Origin: Leucogyrophana mollusca
Lineage: Eukaryota > Basidiomycota > Agaricomycetes > Boletales
DNA length: 19,169 nucleotides
Reading direction: 5' to 3'
Assembly (NCBI GenBank): GCA_021014945.1
Contig: MU266691.1
Coordinates: 2,866 to 22,034 of the forward strand
Shown: one piece after another, positions 1 through 10,342 of the stretch
How positions within the stretch are numbered: position 1 is the first letter of the stretch
How the letters are laid out: the number at the start of each line of letters is the position of its first letter
The notes under the pieces: model-generated
The model's input: the letters and a program-made list of their open reading frames with translations, nothing else
What the model was told of the DNA's origin: nothing
Databases searched by the model: none
Position numbers and translations under genes: made by a program

Positions 1-1811
1 GGGGGGCGCGCTGAGGGGGGGGGGGGAGGGCGCGCTGACGGGGCTGACTGGGTCTGCGCTCGTCGGAGACACAGACATGATCCATGTGTAGAACTCCAGT
101 GCGGAAGCGAGGGGATTCGCAGCGGTCGCAAAAGGGTTGGAAAGTGTTGCATATGGGTTGATTGTGCAGATGTCCATGTCAGCTGCCACTATCGGATTCG
201 CGACAACGGTGTCGAGCGACGAAATCTGTGGTCCTTCCGGGTGCATGAAGTTATCGTCGAAGCGCGCAAAGTTGCCGAAATGGTCTGGGCCGACTACTCC
301 AATGGGTCCAGGTTCGAGGTCGACGTCAAGCGGAGCATATGGGGTTGCCTCATTACCCAAAGGAGGCATAGGAAGGAGGTGCTCATGAACGGCAAGCGGC
401 GCATGAGTCCTGGCGACGGGTTGTGCATCGTCAACGGTGGAGGGTCGTGCATCAACAACGGTGACGGGTTGTGCATCAACCACGGTGATGGGTGATGCAT
501 CAACCACGGTGGCGGGTTGTGCATCAATGATGGTGGCGGGTGGTGCATCAACGGCGGCGGCGGGTGCTGCATGAATCGTGTCGGTGGAATATCTATCCGA
601 TGCGTCGAATTGGGAATCACTATCGTTCACATTGGAATCGGCAATGGGCGGTGACAATCTGTAAAGCCCTTCTATATCAACGCCCACATCCTCTCCTTCT
701 GACGGTTCACTCGGAGTCTCTGTCATCGAAACCCCTTCCACACTCGAGGCTGCGCGTCCGTTCAGCTTCCCTTCATCATCACCATCTGAAACCACTTACG
801 AAACATATGCCGCAGGTGTTCAGAGAAAGGGGCCATGACCTTCTCGTCAAAATCAGCGTAGGCGCGTCCAAAGTGGGCACCATTCTTCAACTCGCCGCAA
901 TGAAAGCTGTTGGTGAGTTTGTAAGTCCCGTAATTGTTCGGACATGCTCGTGGACTTACGCAGACATGGTCAACTGGTTACTTGCGCTAGGACCGCCCCA
1001 GATGACTGTGATAGCGTAGTCGGTTGCACTCGCGAGGTTGGTGATCACGTTCCGCACAAGCGCCGGCATATTGACAACCATCCTGTCAATGCAGGTCAGT
1101 TCATACTGCAGCATACGGCCAATGGCACTTACTTGGCTCTCTCCTCTGTAGAAACTGTACTTTTTGCAGCTTTCCGAGCGTTCTTTTGGTCCCTCTGCTC
1201 TTCCATCAACGCGGCCACCTTCGCCTTGATTTCGTCGTTCTCTTTGGCGAACATTTCTTTTGCCACCGCTTGCGCCGCGCTGAGTTTGTCCCCCCTTTTT
1301 GTCAGATCGTTTTTCAAGCATCGATCCTCGACTGCCACCTTGATGCGTGTGTAGAAGTGTTGGGAGTACATCTCAGATTTGGTGAGACTTCGGTGGGTTT
1401 TTGGATTGATGAGTTTGTCAACCAGCTTATTGTTGGCATTAGCGGTCGCCCTCGCACGTGCACCATGAGGTGAGTGCCACCTCATCCAAGCTTTGAGTTG
1501 CTGACACGTAGAATTAGATTCAAGTTAGCTATGTAAGGAACCAGCTGGCATGCGCGAGTGATGCCACTCACTTTACGGCGTTTTCCTTGCGCTTTTCCAT
1601 CCTCAAGCTTTTGTTCATCAGTCAGTGGTTGATCCACGGGAATGTTGCTGAAGGCGCCATAGCTCCGCTCAGGGAACTCCTCAAACCAGGCCTCACAAAA
1701 CGGGGGCCAAAAGCTTGAGAAGTCTTTCGTCGGTGCGTGGCTCTCGTACTCGGGTATACGGGCCTGCAGCCATTTCTTCTGTTCGGTGGTTGTCCACTCG
1801 GATGGGGGCAT
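1..1811 (-). CDS. Trp-rich N-domain protein with Ala/Pro-rich repeat tail, 3' end outside window
   Basis: Model: complement(join(<1..749, 800..906, 960..1082, 1133..1500, 1572..1811)). All four introns (50, 53, 50 and 71 bp) are GT-AG and keep phase, and the frame is open to base 1 (529 codons). Residues 1-50 form a domain with W6, W14, W35 and W42 (pattern WTTTEQKKWL ... FWPPF ... WF.EFPE). It is followed by KRRK/QLKAWMRW, a charged helical stretch, and a second conserved block at about 204-280 (VIWGGP, then FHCGE and FGRAYADFDEKV). The tail is low complexity and rich in Ala, Pro and Asp. I know this architecture as a multicopy hypothetical family in Agaricomycetes, often near transposons; no function is established and none is assigned. 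ATG 1811 is preferred over ATG 1820 because the paralogue at 2299 also starts Met-Pro-Pro. The protein looks undamaged inside the window. Confidence 0.8.
397..588. repeat. 24-bp minisatellite, about 8 imperfect units, in frame
   Basis: Eight consecutive imperfect 24-bp units start at 397, 421, 445, 469, 493, 517, 541 and 565. The core reads TTGTGCATCAACnnCGGTGG on the plus strand. The period is a multiple of three and the array lies in the last visible exon of the minus-strand gene. There it encodes an octapeptide of the type TVVDAQP plus one variable residue, at about residues 334-397. Units differ mostly at third and variable positions. A change in copy number would lengthen the tail without breaking the frame. 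Confidence 0.9.
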
Positions 1812-1820
1812 CTGGCGCAT

Positions 1821-2298
1821 TTTTGGTTAGAGTCACGTAGCCGTATTTGACAACATGACGACAACCACCTTTATTTTAGGTCCGAGGTAAGCGAGATGAA
1901 AAATGACCCCGTTCAATTCAAGCTTGACACATTCGCTCCACCGGTAACAAAGTTCAAAGTGCGCTAGCTGGCCGAAATTACACCGAATTGTACCGACGAC
2001 AGTGATAATACCTATGCGACAATGAGAATCAAATCTGCACGCAAAGTTCCCGCCAATCTATGTAGTGACAACCAATGTAAGTACTTAGATACGTTTCCTG
2101 TCCATTAATAACAATACTGCTGGTACTGCTTGCCCCTTGCTAACAACTGTACAGTTAACGGAGTGTTCCGAGAGGGCTGTCAAGAACCCAAAATTAACTC
2201 CCGCCGGTTCCCACTGACCCACTTTGTCACCGATTGATCGAGGTGAATGTCGGCTCGACTTATCCGCACTTAATTAACTCAAAATAACCCTCTCGCAG
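1821..2298. promoter_or_regulatory. 478-bp divergent intergenic region between two paralogues
   Basis: No convincing ORF. It separates two related genes transcribed away from each other, so it must contain both 5' regions. The plus-strand gene's ATG at 2299 is immediately preceded by CTCTCGCAG, which looks like a splice acceptor. A 5'-UTR intron ending exactly at the start codon is therefore possible, but I cannot fix its donor. No clear TATA box was seen. Confidence 0.4.
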
Positions 2299-2635
2299 AT
2301 GCCGCCGGCGCCCTGGACGAGTCTCGAACAAAGGATGTGGCTTCTGGAGCAGGTCCCATACTACAGGGAGTGCGTATACCATGGTGATGTCAACACCTTC
2401 TGGGCAATCCTCTTTGCCACCTGGTTTCATCTATGGCCGGAGGAGCCCGAAGCGGGCGTTCTAACACCTGACAACTTAGCATCATTGCAACGGTCCATCA
2501 CCCATCGTTGCCGAGTAAGCTTCACCTTCAACAACGTCGCCTTGTACTAACATTCCTGAATAGCTCCTTAGAACATGGATGAGAGGGATGGAAAGGCAGC
2601 CGAGACGCCGTCGGGTATTGCGTCTCAGAGGCTGA
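2299..2635 (+). CDS. truncated paralogue of the Trp-rich N-domain protein
   Basis: Model: join(2299..2514, 2564..2635), 95 residues. The 49-bp intron has GTAAGC, a TACTAAC branch site and TAG. Residues 1-50 (MPPAPWTSLEQRMWLLEQ ... FWAILFATWFHLWPEEPE) align with the start of the minus-strand gene ending at base 1: W6, W14, W35, W42 and the WPE motif are in the same positions. After the intron, LLRTWMRGM matches QLKAWMRWH of the paralogue, at the same intron position. The frame then stops at 2633-2635 after an Arg-rich stretch. The second conserved block and the long tail are missing. It is either a decayed copy or a short form carrying only the N-domain. No function is known. Confidence 0.6.
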
Positions 2636-2742
2636 CTGGGTCACCGAGTTTTTTTGGTATATATAGACTCATTCTTGTTGTGCAAGCCGTAAAAAAGACT
2701 GCTATTTATCAAACATAATGAACATCACTCGTAAATTACAGT

Positions 2743-3539
2743 CTACGGCCACAGAAGCCCCTTCTGATATATAAGTTCCCCTCGATCATGCGCCTCAATC
2801 AACCCACTGGTATCTGAAGACAAGACATACGCCAAAATGTCCTCGAGGGAGGTGAGGAGTTGTTGCGCCCGACGTGACGTGAGTACTGCTTCAGAGAGGC
2901 CATCACCGCATCCCTCTGCCTGTAATACTTCTGCTTCCACCTGCCGAGCAAACGTCTGGATCTCGCACGCCGCTTCTATTATCGCCTCGATATCTCCTGC
3001 AGTATGGGTGTTCACAGGTGTACTGGTGGTACAGGCTTTGAAAAGCGACTCGAGAAATGCCGAAGACGACCCTCTCACGAAAAGCGCAAGTTTCTCGTTA
3101 ACGAAGGAGGGTGTAAGCTTCCTATACAATGAATATAACACGTACATCAGTAGATAATTTAGACTCGGTAGAAAAGGCTCACATTCGATTAAACTGGCTT
3201 TGACTCCCATTGCGTGAAGTGACTGGTGAAGGACTGCAGCCAGGGTATTGAGTTAGGATAGGATAAAATCGACTGGTTACCACGTACTTGACAGGTTGTC
3301 TGATCTCCGTTGGTAATGGAATGCGAGGGCGATTTGAAGGAACACTTTGGTGGTCGCGATACTTGACACACAACCTTGCATTGATGACTCCCCGGTTTCT
3401 ACAGAATTGTGATCAACCCGACAGAATCTCCATCGTTGATTGATCTCACTGACACGCACCTTAGGTAGTAATTCTTCCTGGAGAGCCGTGCTGCTTCCAG
3501 CTTTTCTTGTGGTGTCTTGTGAAGACGTGGTCGCCCCAT
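2743..3539 (-). CDS. basic-motif / helical hypothetical protein, transposon-neighbour type
   Basis: Model: complement(join(2743..3222, 3281..3398, 3460..3539)), 225 residues, introns of 58 and 61 bp. Residues 1-42 carry a strongly basic motif (MGRPRLHKTPQEKLEAARLS, then RKNYYLRNRGVINARLCVKY). It resembles the KxxxRRxYxxxxxxINxRxxxxYR motif of a common Agaricomycete hypothetical family, and suggests nucleic-acid binding (inference). From about residue 70 the protein is largely helical, with an acidic stretch AGDIEAIIEAACEIQTFARQ and a C-terminus ending GLLWP. The donor of the second intron (GTAACC) is weak. A stronger GTACGT donor 7 bp upstream with the nearer acceptor would instead give a short protein ending near 3179. 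The long form is favoured because it reaches the long open 3' frame. I do not recognise a precise function. Confidence 0.6.
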
Positions 3540-3591
3540 GTGGTTGGTATCGGTTATCGGCTATGCACAAACGCGCCAATCTAAGTAGCAA

Positions 3592-4024
3592 ACTCCACCC
3601 CCTAGCATTTTCATAGGAGAATTATCCAACCACAGCCGAATGTTTTACCTATTGCTCTGGAGTCATATGCTATCCTCTGTTATTTAAGCCGTTTAATAGA
3701 ACTACATTCAAGCACTGTTTATACGACCTCAGTTCATTTTTATTGTGTTATGAGACCGACTGCCGTTCATACGTTGTTTCTTAAAGTCGACTCGTTAATC
3801 CTTACTCATGTCCACTCTCACGTCAGGAGCGGCCTACACTTGTGTTGACCATTTATGATTCATTATACAGATATCATTGTGCTCAACAATACAATTGACT
3901 ATCATTCTCGCAGCTAGAGCATGGGCAACGTCCAAGAAATCTTTGTATTTGGAGGAGTACTTGATGCATTTAAATCAAGCATTGCCTGGCTAAATAAATT
4001 ATATACGATGACGTCTACACCCTC
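3592..4024. other. AT-richer intergenic stretch, nothing recognised
   Basis: About 430 bp without a supportable gene on either strand. It lies between the 5' end of the basic-motif gene and the 3' end of the RNase H1 N-domain gene, both on the minus strand, so it should include the promoter of the former and the terminator of the latter. No tRNA and no clear repeat was seen. Confidence 0.4.
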
Positions 4025-4926
4025 TCAAATCCACTGATCAACGCCGTTGTCAATAGCATTCTCCACCCTGGCCTGGCCATCGTCAACGGAGGCACAGCGA
4101 TTGAATGCCGCGCGGGACACGCCAATGACAAGGGGGGAAGCAACGTGCCTGGTGTGACAAACGTTAGCCCAACGAGCATGGATCAAGCCCACCAGACTTA
4201 CCAGGACGCGAAAACACCAACACGCCTCCCTCTGGTGACGCAATAGAGGCTGGAATTGGACTGTGTAGTGGGCATGCAGTAGGGACGTCCTCGGTAGATA
4301 TTCAGCCTGTGTCCAGTGGGAGGCGCGGGAATAGGGTTAGGGAGGGGAGCCGCGAGAACGGGCGCGGGAACGGCGGCGGGAGCAGGGACGGGAACAGCAG
4401 CGGGAGCAGGGACGGGAGCGGGCACGAGCACTGGCGCGGAGTTGGCATTGCTGGCACTGGCTGCGCCAGGAGGGTTGGTGCTGGCAGCCGCGGGAACAGC
4501 GGCGGTGGGGACGCCGGTGGTGCCGTCATTGTCAGACGTCGACGCCACAGCATCGACACTGGGGGCGGTAGACACGACGGTGGTGGATGCAGCATCGCCG
4601 GAGGTGGACAGTTCTGAAACCGAAGAGATCGAGGAGACATCGTCGAAGTCGGGCTACAATGGATCCATATGAGTATCGCAAAATGGTAAGAGACGTTGTG
4701 CATGACTGACCTCAGTTACCGCAGCAATGGTAGCCATCAGAGAGTGCGCAGCCTGGCGACTCAGGGAAATGCCCGAGATCATTGAAGTAAGTTGAGCTAA
4801 GAAGCCGTCAGCCCAAACGTAACCATGGTGAATATGATACTTACCGATCTGAGCATCGTCATCCACGGTAGTGACAGGCACTGAGATGTCAGAGACAATA
4901 GTGCCGGTAGCTGCTGGGGAGGACAT
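4025..4926 (-). CDS. RNase H1 N-terminal (viroplasmin-like) domain protein with Ala/Pro-rich linker
   Basis: Model: complement(join(4025..4148, 4202..4653, 4711..4796, 4845..4926)), 247 residues. The introns (53, 57 and 48 bp) are phase-consistent. The N-terminal 110 residues are Ser/Thr/Asp-rich. Residues about 116-178 are an Ala/Pro/Val linker built on PVPAPAAVP-type repeats. The C-terminus (193-247) reads YCVTRGRRVGVFASW, then HVASPLVIGVSRAAFNRCAS, and ends in VENAIDNGVDQWI. This matches the RNase H1 N-terminal / caulimovirus viroplasmin fold (Y.V..GR..G.F..W...V.G......C.S...A...). In RNase H1 that domain binds RNA:DNA hybrid or dsRNA. No RNase H catalytic domain follows; the stop codon comes right after the domain. 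Similar stand-alone proteins occur in mushrooms. Nucleic-acid binding is inferred. An upstream in-frame ATG at 4983 would add 19 residues. Confidence 0.75.
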
Positions 4927-5325
4927 TGTCGGGGTTGATGAAGGGGGAAGGGATGGGAGTACTGGGCTGCGTATCAGCCGCATTTTAAGGCTTTATCATT
5001 CTCACCGAGGGTTGCCGCCTAAGAAAAACGATACCTACAACTGCCAAAGTAGTCAGTATAGAGTCTCGCCTTCGGTCGGAGCATCCAATAAGACGCATCG
5101 GGGGCCATACCTTATCCTGTAGCTAGCCCGCATCAACTCGTAAACGCATGGCAAAAGAAGCCCGAGGGGGTCTTCAGCGTTGACCGGAGCGTCATCTGAT
5201 AAAGAGGAATCATGAATCCGGGAGCGAGATGACCATGAAGAGCTGGTGAGCGTTTTGATCAAGTGATGAACAGAAGTGCGAATCCCGAATTGGGGAACTG
5301 TGCATCTCGGCCGGAGTTCTAATAA

Positions 5326-5793
5326 TCAATCAACACACGCCCAGTCCTTCAACGCGTGCGCCACAGTCGGGTCTTCTTTGTTGCTCTGGGCGGTTTTCAC
5401 TTGCATGGCCTGAGCTGGAGGAAATAGCAAAGTACGTGAGCGATACTTTGAAAGTGAACTGACTCACCTTGAATTGTGCAGCTGTTACCATGTTCGCATC
5501 CCAAACTCAAGCTCATCGGAGTGGTCTCCAAGAACCGAAGGCAGTGATCGTTCTAAGAAGCAGGGTACGCATCGTGGTTCTGAATTCTGAGCTGATGACT
5601 TGTCAGATTATGGAACTGATCGCTCAAGCCGATGATCTACCACTACTGGCATCACGCTTCCCCTTCCTGCAATGGGTGGGGTGGGGGCCCTCCCAGCACT
5701 ACCAACATCGCTGGGAAAAACGATACGCTGGTTGTCCATGGCGCGATGGAGAACGGCAGGCATGGGTCCCCGCCTCACGCCCTCCAGCAACAT
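5326..5793 (-). CDS. possible short spliced minus-strand coding trace
   Basis: A 53-bp GT-AG intron (5415-5467) joins an upstream stretch (frame SLSLGCEHGNSCTIQ) to a terminal exon 5326-5414 (AMQVKTAQSNKEDPTVAHAL, then KDWACVD and stop). A further acceptor (TTCTTAG) lies just upstream near 5555, and the frame at 5608-5793 could supply an earlier exon, but I could not find a donor that joins them cleanly. A separate minus-strand frame at 5053-5262 (containing PLGLLLPCVYELMRASYR before a GTATGG donor-like site) may be another fragment. No family is recognised; it may be non-coding or a relic. Confidence 0.25.
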
Positions 5794-6480
5794 AACTATT
5801 GGTCACAGACTCGGCATATGGTTCGTAATTAACTATGCACTATTCATTTCCTGCGTGCCTGTCGCTCTCATCTTCTACTTCTCCATCTTGACCACCGCTC
5901 AGCCGTCTCAGAGGGCTAGTGTCACTTACAAGGCGACGCTTGCGGCAGCCTCAGTCTCAGTGTCGGCTTACTACACCTTTGGCCTCTTCTTGGCATGTGA
6001 GTAAAGTGATATTGAGGCCGTTCACAGCTAACGCACTGCTTTCGCATAGGCAACCTATTTTTCCCCTTTTTTTTGCATTTTCCCGCATGTCATTGATGGC
6101 TCGACGGTATTACCACCGCTCGCACCCGTCGCATATCCGCATCGACCAATTACGACGCTTGAACAGCGAAAACACACGGACCGTGTTTGTGATTGGAACG
6201 GCAAGGCGCTCGGTGCCTATAAGTAAGTTGTTCGCTATGCTTACCGCACGATACTGACTTTATCTCTAAGCAATCATGGACGACTGCACAGCATCGGACG
6301 TCCTGGTGACGTTGGTCGAACGTGGCCTGGTGCCTAGCGGTTTTCATCAATCCCATTACCTCACCCTACCAGGCATCTTTGGTCGTCGACTTAGCTGGGA
6401 TGAGTGTCTGGGTGCCTCAGTACCGTCGCTATCACACCTCTATTTGCGTATACGTTTACCGGGCGGCGCCGGTACGGTCT
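5672..6480 (+). pseudogene. possible broken membrane-protein gene upstream of the KDZ gene
   Basis: Plus-strand frame 5672-6000 encodes two hydrophobic segments (WFVINYALFISCVPVALIFY and a stretch with VSVSAYYTFGLFLAC). It ends at a good GTGAGT donor, with a GCTAAC branch site and CATAG acceptor at 6050. Beyond the intron the spliced frame soon stops. A frame shifted by one base at the T-rich run (about 6058-6074) stays open (SRMSLMARRYYHRSHPSHIR) and splices through a second good intron (about 6221-6269) into the frame starting at 6276. The pattern suggests a small membrane protein with a one-base slip. No family is recognised, and this could be coincidence. Confidence 0.25.
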
Positions 6481-6571
6481 TTTTCACGATATACTTCCAG
6501 TACAAAACTGACGCATTATCAGACATCACTCCACCTTCGACGCAGCAGATTCTGGTGCGCCCGATTGTGAA

Positions 6572-6677
6572 ATGGCGCAAAGGTCGACCGTCAAAAAATC
6601 GCCAGGAAGACGTATACGTTATATCCGCTGGCAGCAGCAGTCAACCAACGCGTCTGATCAATCAGACATCATATTCC
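6572..6677 (+). other. probable original KDZ N-terminus, one base out of frame
   Basis: ATG at 6572 opens a basic leader, MAQRSTVKKSPGRR, of the type that begins many KDZ proteins. The continuation that fits the transposase (VYVISAGSSSQPTRLINQ) is in another frame, from about 6613. Removing one base between 6590 and 6615, for example in the A6 run at about 6593, would unite them. The gene may carry a true frameshift, the assembly may have a homopolymer error, or translation may begin at 6678. Confidence 0.4.
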
Positions 6678-9600
6678 ATGGGCCCAGCTGGCAGGGTGTC
6701 CGCTCGCAACACAGCCATCTCGATCACGGATTCCGACGCTACTCTCAACCTGAATCCCGAGCTGGTTATGGATACTGGCTATGCCGGGGAACCGCCTCAG
6801 TACGGCGCTGTGAATGACGAAGATTACGCAGGGGTGGACCTGGACGCCGACAACGCCATCCCCTCGAAGCGCAAAAGGACCGCTGGAGTATGTTAATCGC
6901 TATCATATAATGTCGTCCACTAACCTACACTGTTAATTAGGATCAGCCTCTTCTCAACTGGATTCCCGACCGCGGCGTATATCTGGACGAGCTCCTCAGA
7001 CACAAAGGAAGAGGTGATAGCGGCCACGGTGGATTATGCGCTGATTGCGGTTCAGAAACTTCCCGGTATCGTTGCGAGGACTGCTTCGGGGAAGATGTGT
7101 TGTGCGCCACATGTACTGTGAAGCGTCACGCCACTACACCACTGCACAGGCTCAAAGTGAGTGCAAGGCCCCAATTTTCCAAACGGCCTTCACTCAACAT
7201 GTGGCGTTAGGAATGGACCGGTAATTTCTTCGAGCGCGTATCCCTAAAGAGTCTCGGCCTTCGGATTCAGCTGGGGCATAGCGTAGGTAGTATTTGCGCC
7301 CGCCCCGAGCGTGCATTTGGGGATGCGTTTGTAGTTGTCGATATCCAAGGCGTTCACGACGTTGGTCTCGACTTCTGCGGCTGCGAGACTGCTAAGACTC
7401 GGACCAAACAGCTTCTCAGAGCGCACCTATTCCCCTCCACTTCTGTTGACCCGAAATCAGCTGCTACATTCCGCGTTCTGGAGCAATTCCATCTCCTATC
7501 CTTCGAATCCAAGGTGTCTGCATACGAGTTCTATGAGTCATTGGCCCGACGAACCGACAACACGGGTCTTGTGGCCACGAAGGTAGGCGTGTCATTGTAG
7601 ATTATATTGCATGGTTAGCTGATGCATATATTCACAGGATCGGTACGAGCCCTTTATGCGAATGGTTCGTGAATGGCGGCATCTCAAGATGCTGAAGCGA
7701 GCAGGTCGCGGTCATGACCCCGATGGCGTGGATGCGACCAAAGAGGGGGCGTGTGCCGTCTTATGTCCTGCATGCCCCCATCCCAACAAGAACCTCCCCG
7801 ATGGGTGGGAGAATGTATCTCTGACGAAACGGTATGCATCACTATATCTGCTTCATTGACTGGGTTCACATCTTGCGAAACAGCTGGCTATATGCATTGT
7901 TCGTAGCAATTGACGCCAATTTTCGACTTAAGCGCAAGTTCGTGTCCAGTGATGCGGCTGATCCTGGCCTGAGTGCTGGATTGGCCTACTTCGTTCCCGA
8001 GAAGGCGTACAAGGCTCATCTTCAAACCAACACCAGTTATTTGCAAGAGGTACACCAATCGGGAGGAGCCACTGGGGTTTGAGATCCTGACCATTATCCA
8101 CAGAAAAGTACCTGTGCCAGCCACAACGCCGTCAATATGGCAGACACCAAATCAGCACGAGGGCTGGCTGCTACTGGCGTCGGTACGATCGATTGCGCTC
8201 GCCATAACATGAAGTTACCCAACGGTGTGGGGGATCTCCAAAAGGGCGAGCGGTATGTACCTTGCGTGTTATTGCCACGGTCTTCGAGCTGATAAACTCC
8301 TTAGGTACATCAACATGGACTATCTTTTCTTCTCGACCCTCCGCGGATCCCCACTTCGGGTGCTTAACGTGTCCTATGACATCGCTTGTCAATGGCACAA
8401 AAAGCTCTGGTCCCGAATGCAACTGCTATCACCATCGTTCCACGTGGACATCGGGAATAAAGTGATCAATTTCCTGGTCCCTAAATTCCATTTACCTGCG
8501 CACATTCCGGAGTGCCAGACGGCATTCTCATTCAACTTCATGAAAGGCGTTGGTCGAACCGATGGAGAGGCTCCAGAACGAGGCTGGTCGAATATCAACC
8601 CCGTCGCCTCAAGTACGAAGGAAATGGGTCCAGGCGCCCGTCGTGATACACTTGACGACCACTTTGGGGATTGGAACTGGAAAAAGGTCGTGGCACTTGG
8701 TGAGCGGCATCCCAATGATCTCCAGTGGTCGAGGATTGATATATAATAGGTCGTACCATGCTGCGAAAGTCGAACGAAGCTCTGAAAGAAAGCGCTTCTC
8801 AGAGACTTGCATTACAAGAACTCGAGGCCGCATTACCCGAACAGGACGTCAAGGCATGGAGAATTGAGGTTGAGGCATGGGAGAACGATCAGTCCCAGCC
8901 GAACCCTTACGAGACGAAGGTTGAAAGTAGGTGCTATCCATGCTTATGTAGTCAACGTGCTAACCTTCTGCAGCGATAACTCAGGCTGCAGTCCGTTTGC
9001 AGCTCGCCAAAGACGAGGCACAAGAACTGCAAGAAGGACGCAATCCATCGGTGCATGTCGATGTGTCTCCAAGCGTGCTCATCGCCAATGGTCTCGACTT
9101 AGAAGATCAACAGTACGCATTGTACATCATGGTCTGCAGCAATGCATCTCACGCCCCCCCACAGGCGACGCCTCAGAGAACTCAGAAATGCACTCGGGTC
9201 GCATGCAACTGATAATCAAAAGACCCGGGTCCAGCAGCTGAGCAACGCGCTCCAACGCAAGATTGACGCATGGGCCAGCATCCAGGCCCTTTATATGCCC
9301 ACGGTCACCATTCTTCGCTCCTCGTCAAATGTGGCCAGAGGTGCCAAGGAACCCGAATTACCGGAAGATTCTAAACTCTGGCTGCCATCCGAAGTTAGAA
9401 CCACAGTGGTGTGCGACACTCGCCTTCAAGAGTACGAGTGGCAACTACGTTTTGCGCAGGCTGGCGATGCGCTGAACGATGTTCGTCGATACGTTCGCCT
9501 AGAGTCGTACCTGCTCAGATTTAAGGACCGTAATCTCCGTGGTCAAGGCGCCAATACGCGGGCACGGAACACGCTCGCCAAAATCGATCTTAGGAAACGA

Positions 9601-10169
9601 GGAGCCGCCGATAGGTATAATGGTGCACGTGGGGCCATGAAAACGTTGAGCGGTATCCTCGGAAAGGTCAGCTGGGGGGCTATGTACCAGGAACTAGCGA
9701 GGGACGATATACGGAGCATCCACGACCTTTTGGAGGGGGAAACCGAGGGCAGAAGAACCCTATCTTGGATATGGAAAACGGCGGGAATATTATCCAGGCC
9801 TGATAGCGACGAGGGCCTTCAAGATGGTAAGTTCCCTTTGTCGTCTCTGCATTGTGATTCTAACTACGGCCATTCGAAGCTCTGCGGGTTGAATGGTGCA
9901 AGGCAAGGGCGAGGGCAACAAGGTGGTCCGAAGAGGTCGAGTTGCTAATGGAGGAGAAACGGAGGATATTGGCGTTTCTGACATGGCACGCTGGCTGGTG
10001 GGACAAACAGGCAGAGAGGCGGGCATTCGAGAGGATTGAAGAGAAAGAGGCCAGCGTTGCTTACGCCCGCCGCCAAGCTGCTTTGCGGCGCTCCCTCGCC
10101 GGGCGTTTCTCTAGTTTGTGGCGCGGGCCGGTGGGAGGCATAGTAGCTTCTGATGTTACAACACAGTGA
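6678..10169 (+). CDS. KDZ (Kyakuja-Dileera-Zisupton) transposase
   Basis: Model: join(6678..6887, 6941..7156, 7211..7582, 7638..7831, 7884..8049, 8104..8252, 8305..8699, 8750..8926, 8974..9112, 9165..9826, 9880..10169). It has 11 exons, ten introns of 47-55 bp, all phases agreeing, and 989 residues. A CxC2-like zinc cluster lies at 103-139 (C103, C106, C115, C118, C125, C128, H133, H139). A zinc-knuckle-like CAVLCPACPHPNKNLP is at 305-320. The RNase H-fold core has DANFRLK (D341), SYDIACQW (D462), VPKFHLPAH (H499, H503) and TDGEAPERGW (E525/E528). These are the signature motifs of KDZ DDE transposases. The C-terminal 420 residues are helical and charged, ending in a Lys/Arg/Glu-rich region. 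Length is normal for the family. No stop or frameshift appears from 6678 on. A better N-terminus may start at 6572 (MAQRSTVKKSPGRR) but is one base out of frame. Confidence 0.93.
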
Positions 10170-10174
10170 ATAAA
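10169..10174 (+). terminator. AATAAA polyadenylation-like hexamer overlapping KDZ stop
   Basis: The transposase stop TGA (10167-10169) shares its last A with an AATAAA hexamer. This is unusually close to the stop and would give a very short 3' UTR if used. Fungal polyadenylation signals are loose, so the call is tentative. Confidence 0.3.
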
Positions 10175-10342
10175 GATCCCATATATGGCGTCATCGGTGT
10201 CATCACACATCAGTCGAAATCAGCAGAATAAGGTACATGATCGAATGTTCAGGCAACCTGGCACAGAAGCCCGGCGCGCAAGTTCTTGGTAAGAAGGGCG
10301 GGAGGATGGGAAGGCCCGACACCGACACTGGGACCCCGGATC

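Noticed and set aside
294..620. 108-codon minus-strand frame rich in Pro, His and Met
   Set aside because: It is the out-of-frame reading of the 24-bp minisatellite. The spliced exon frame (Ala/Asp/Pro-rich) continues the gene through consistent intron phases.
750..799. Very short 14-bp GTAAGT...CAG gap inside the first gene
   Set aside because: Too short to be an intron. The same GTAAGT with a CAG 50 bp downstream restores the frame and matches the other intron sizes.
4302..4703. Overlapping long frames on both strands over the Ala/Pro linker
   Set aside because: GC-rich repeats produce open frames in all phases. Only one minus-strand frame splices into the RNase H1 N-domain.
8700..8749. 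In-frame end of the transposase at 8746 in the unspliced frame
   Set aside because: The sequence from 8700 is a GTGAGC...TAATAG intron of 50 bp, and removing it restores the frame into the next exon.
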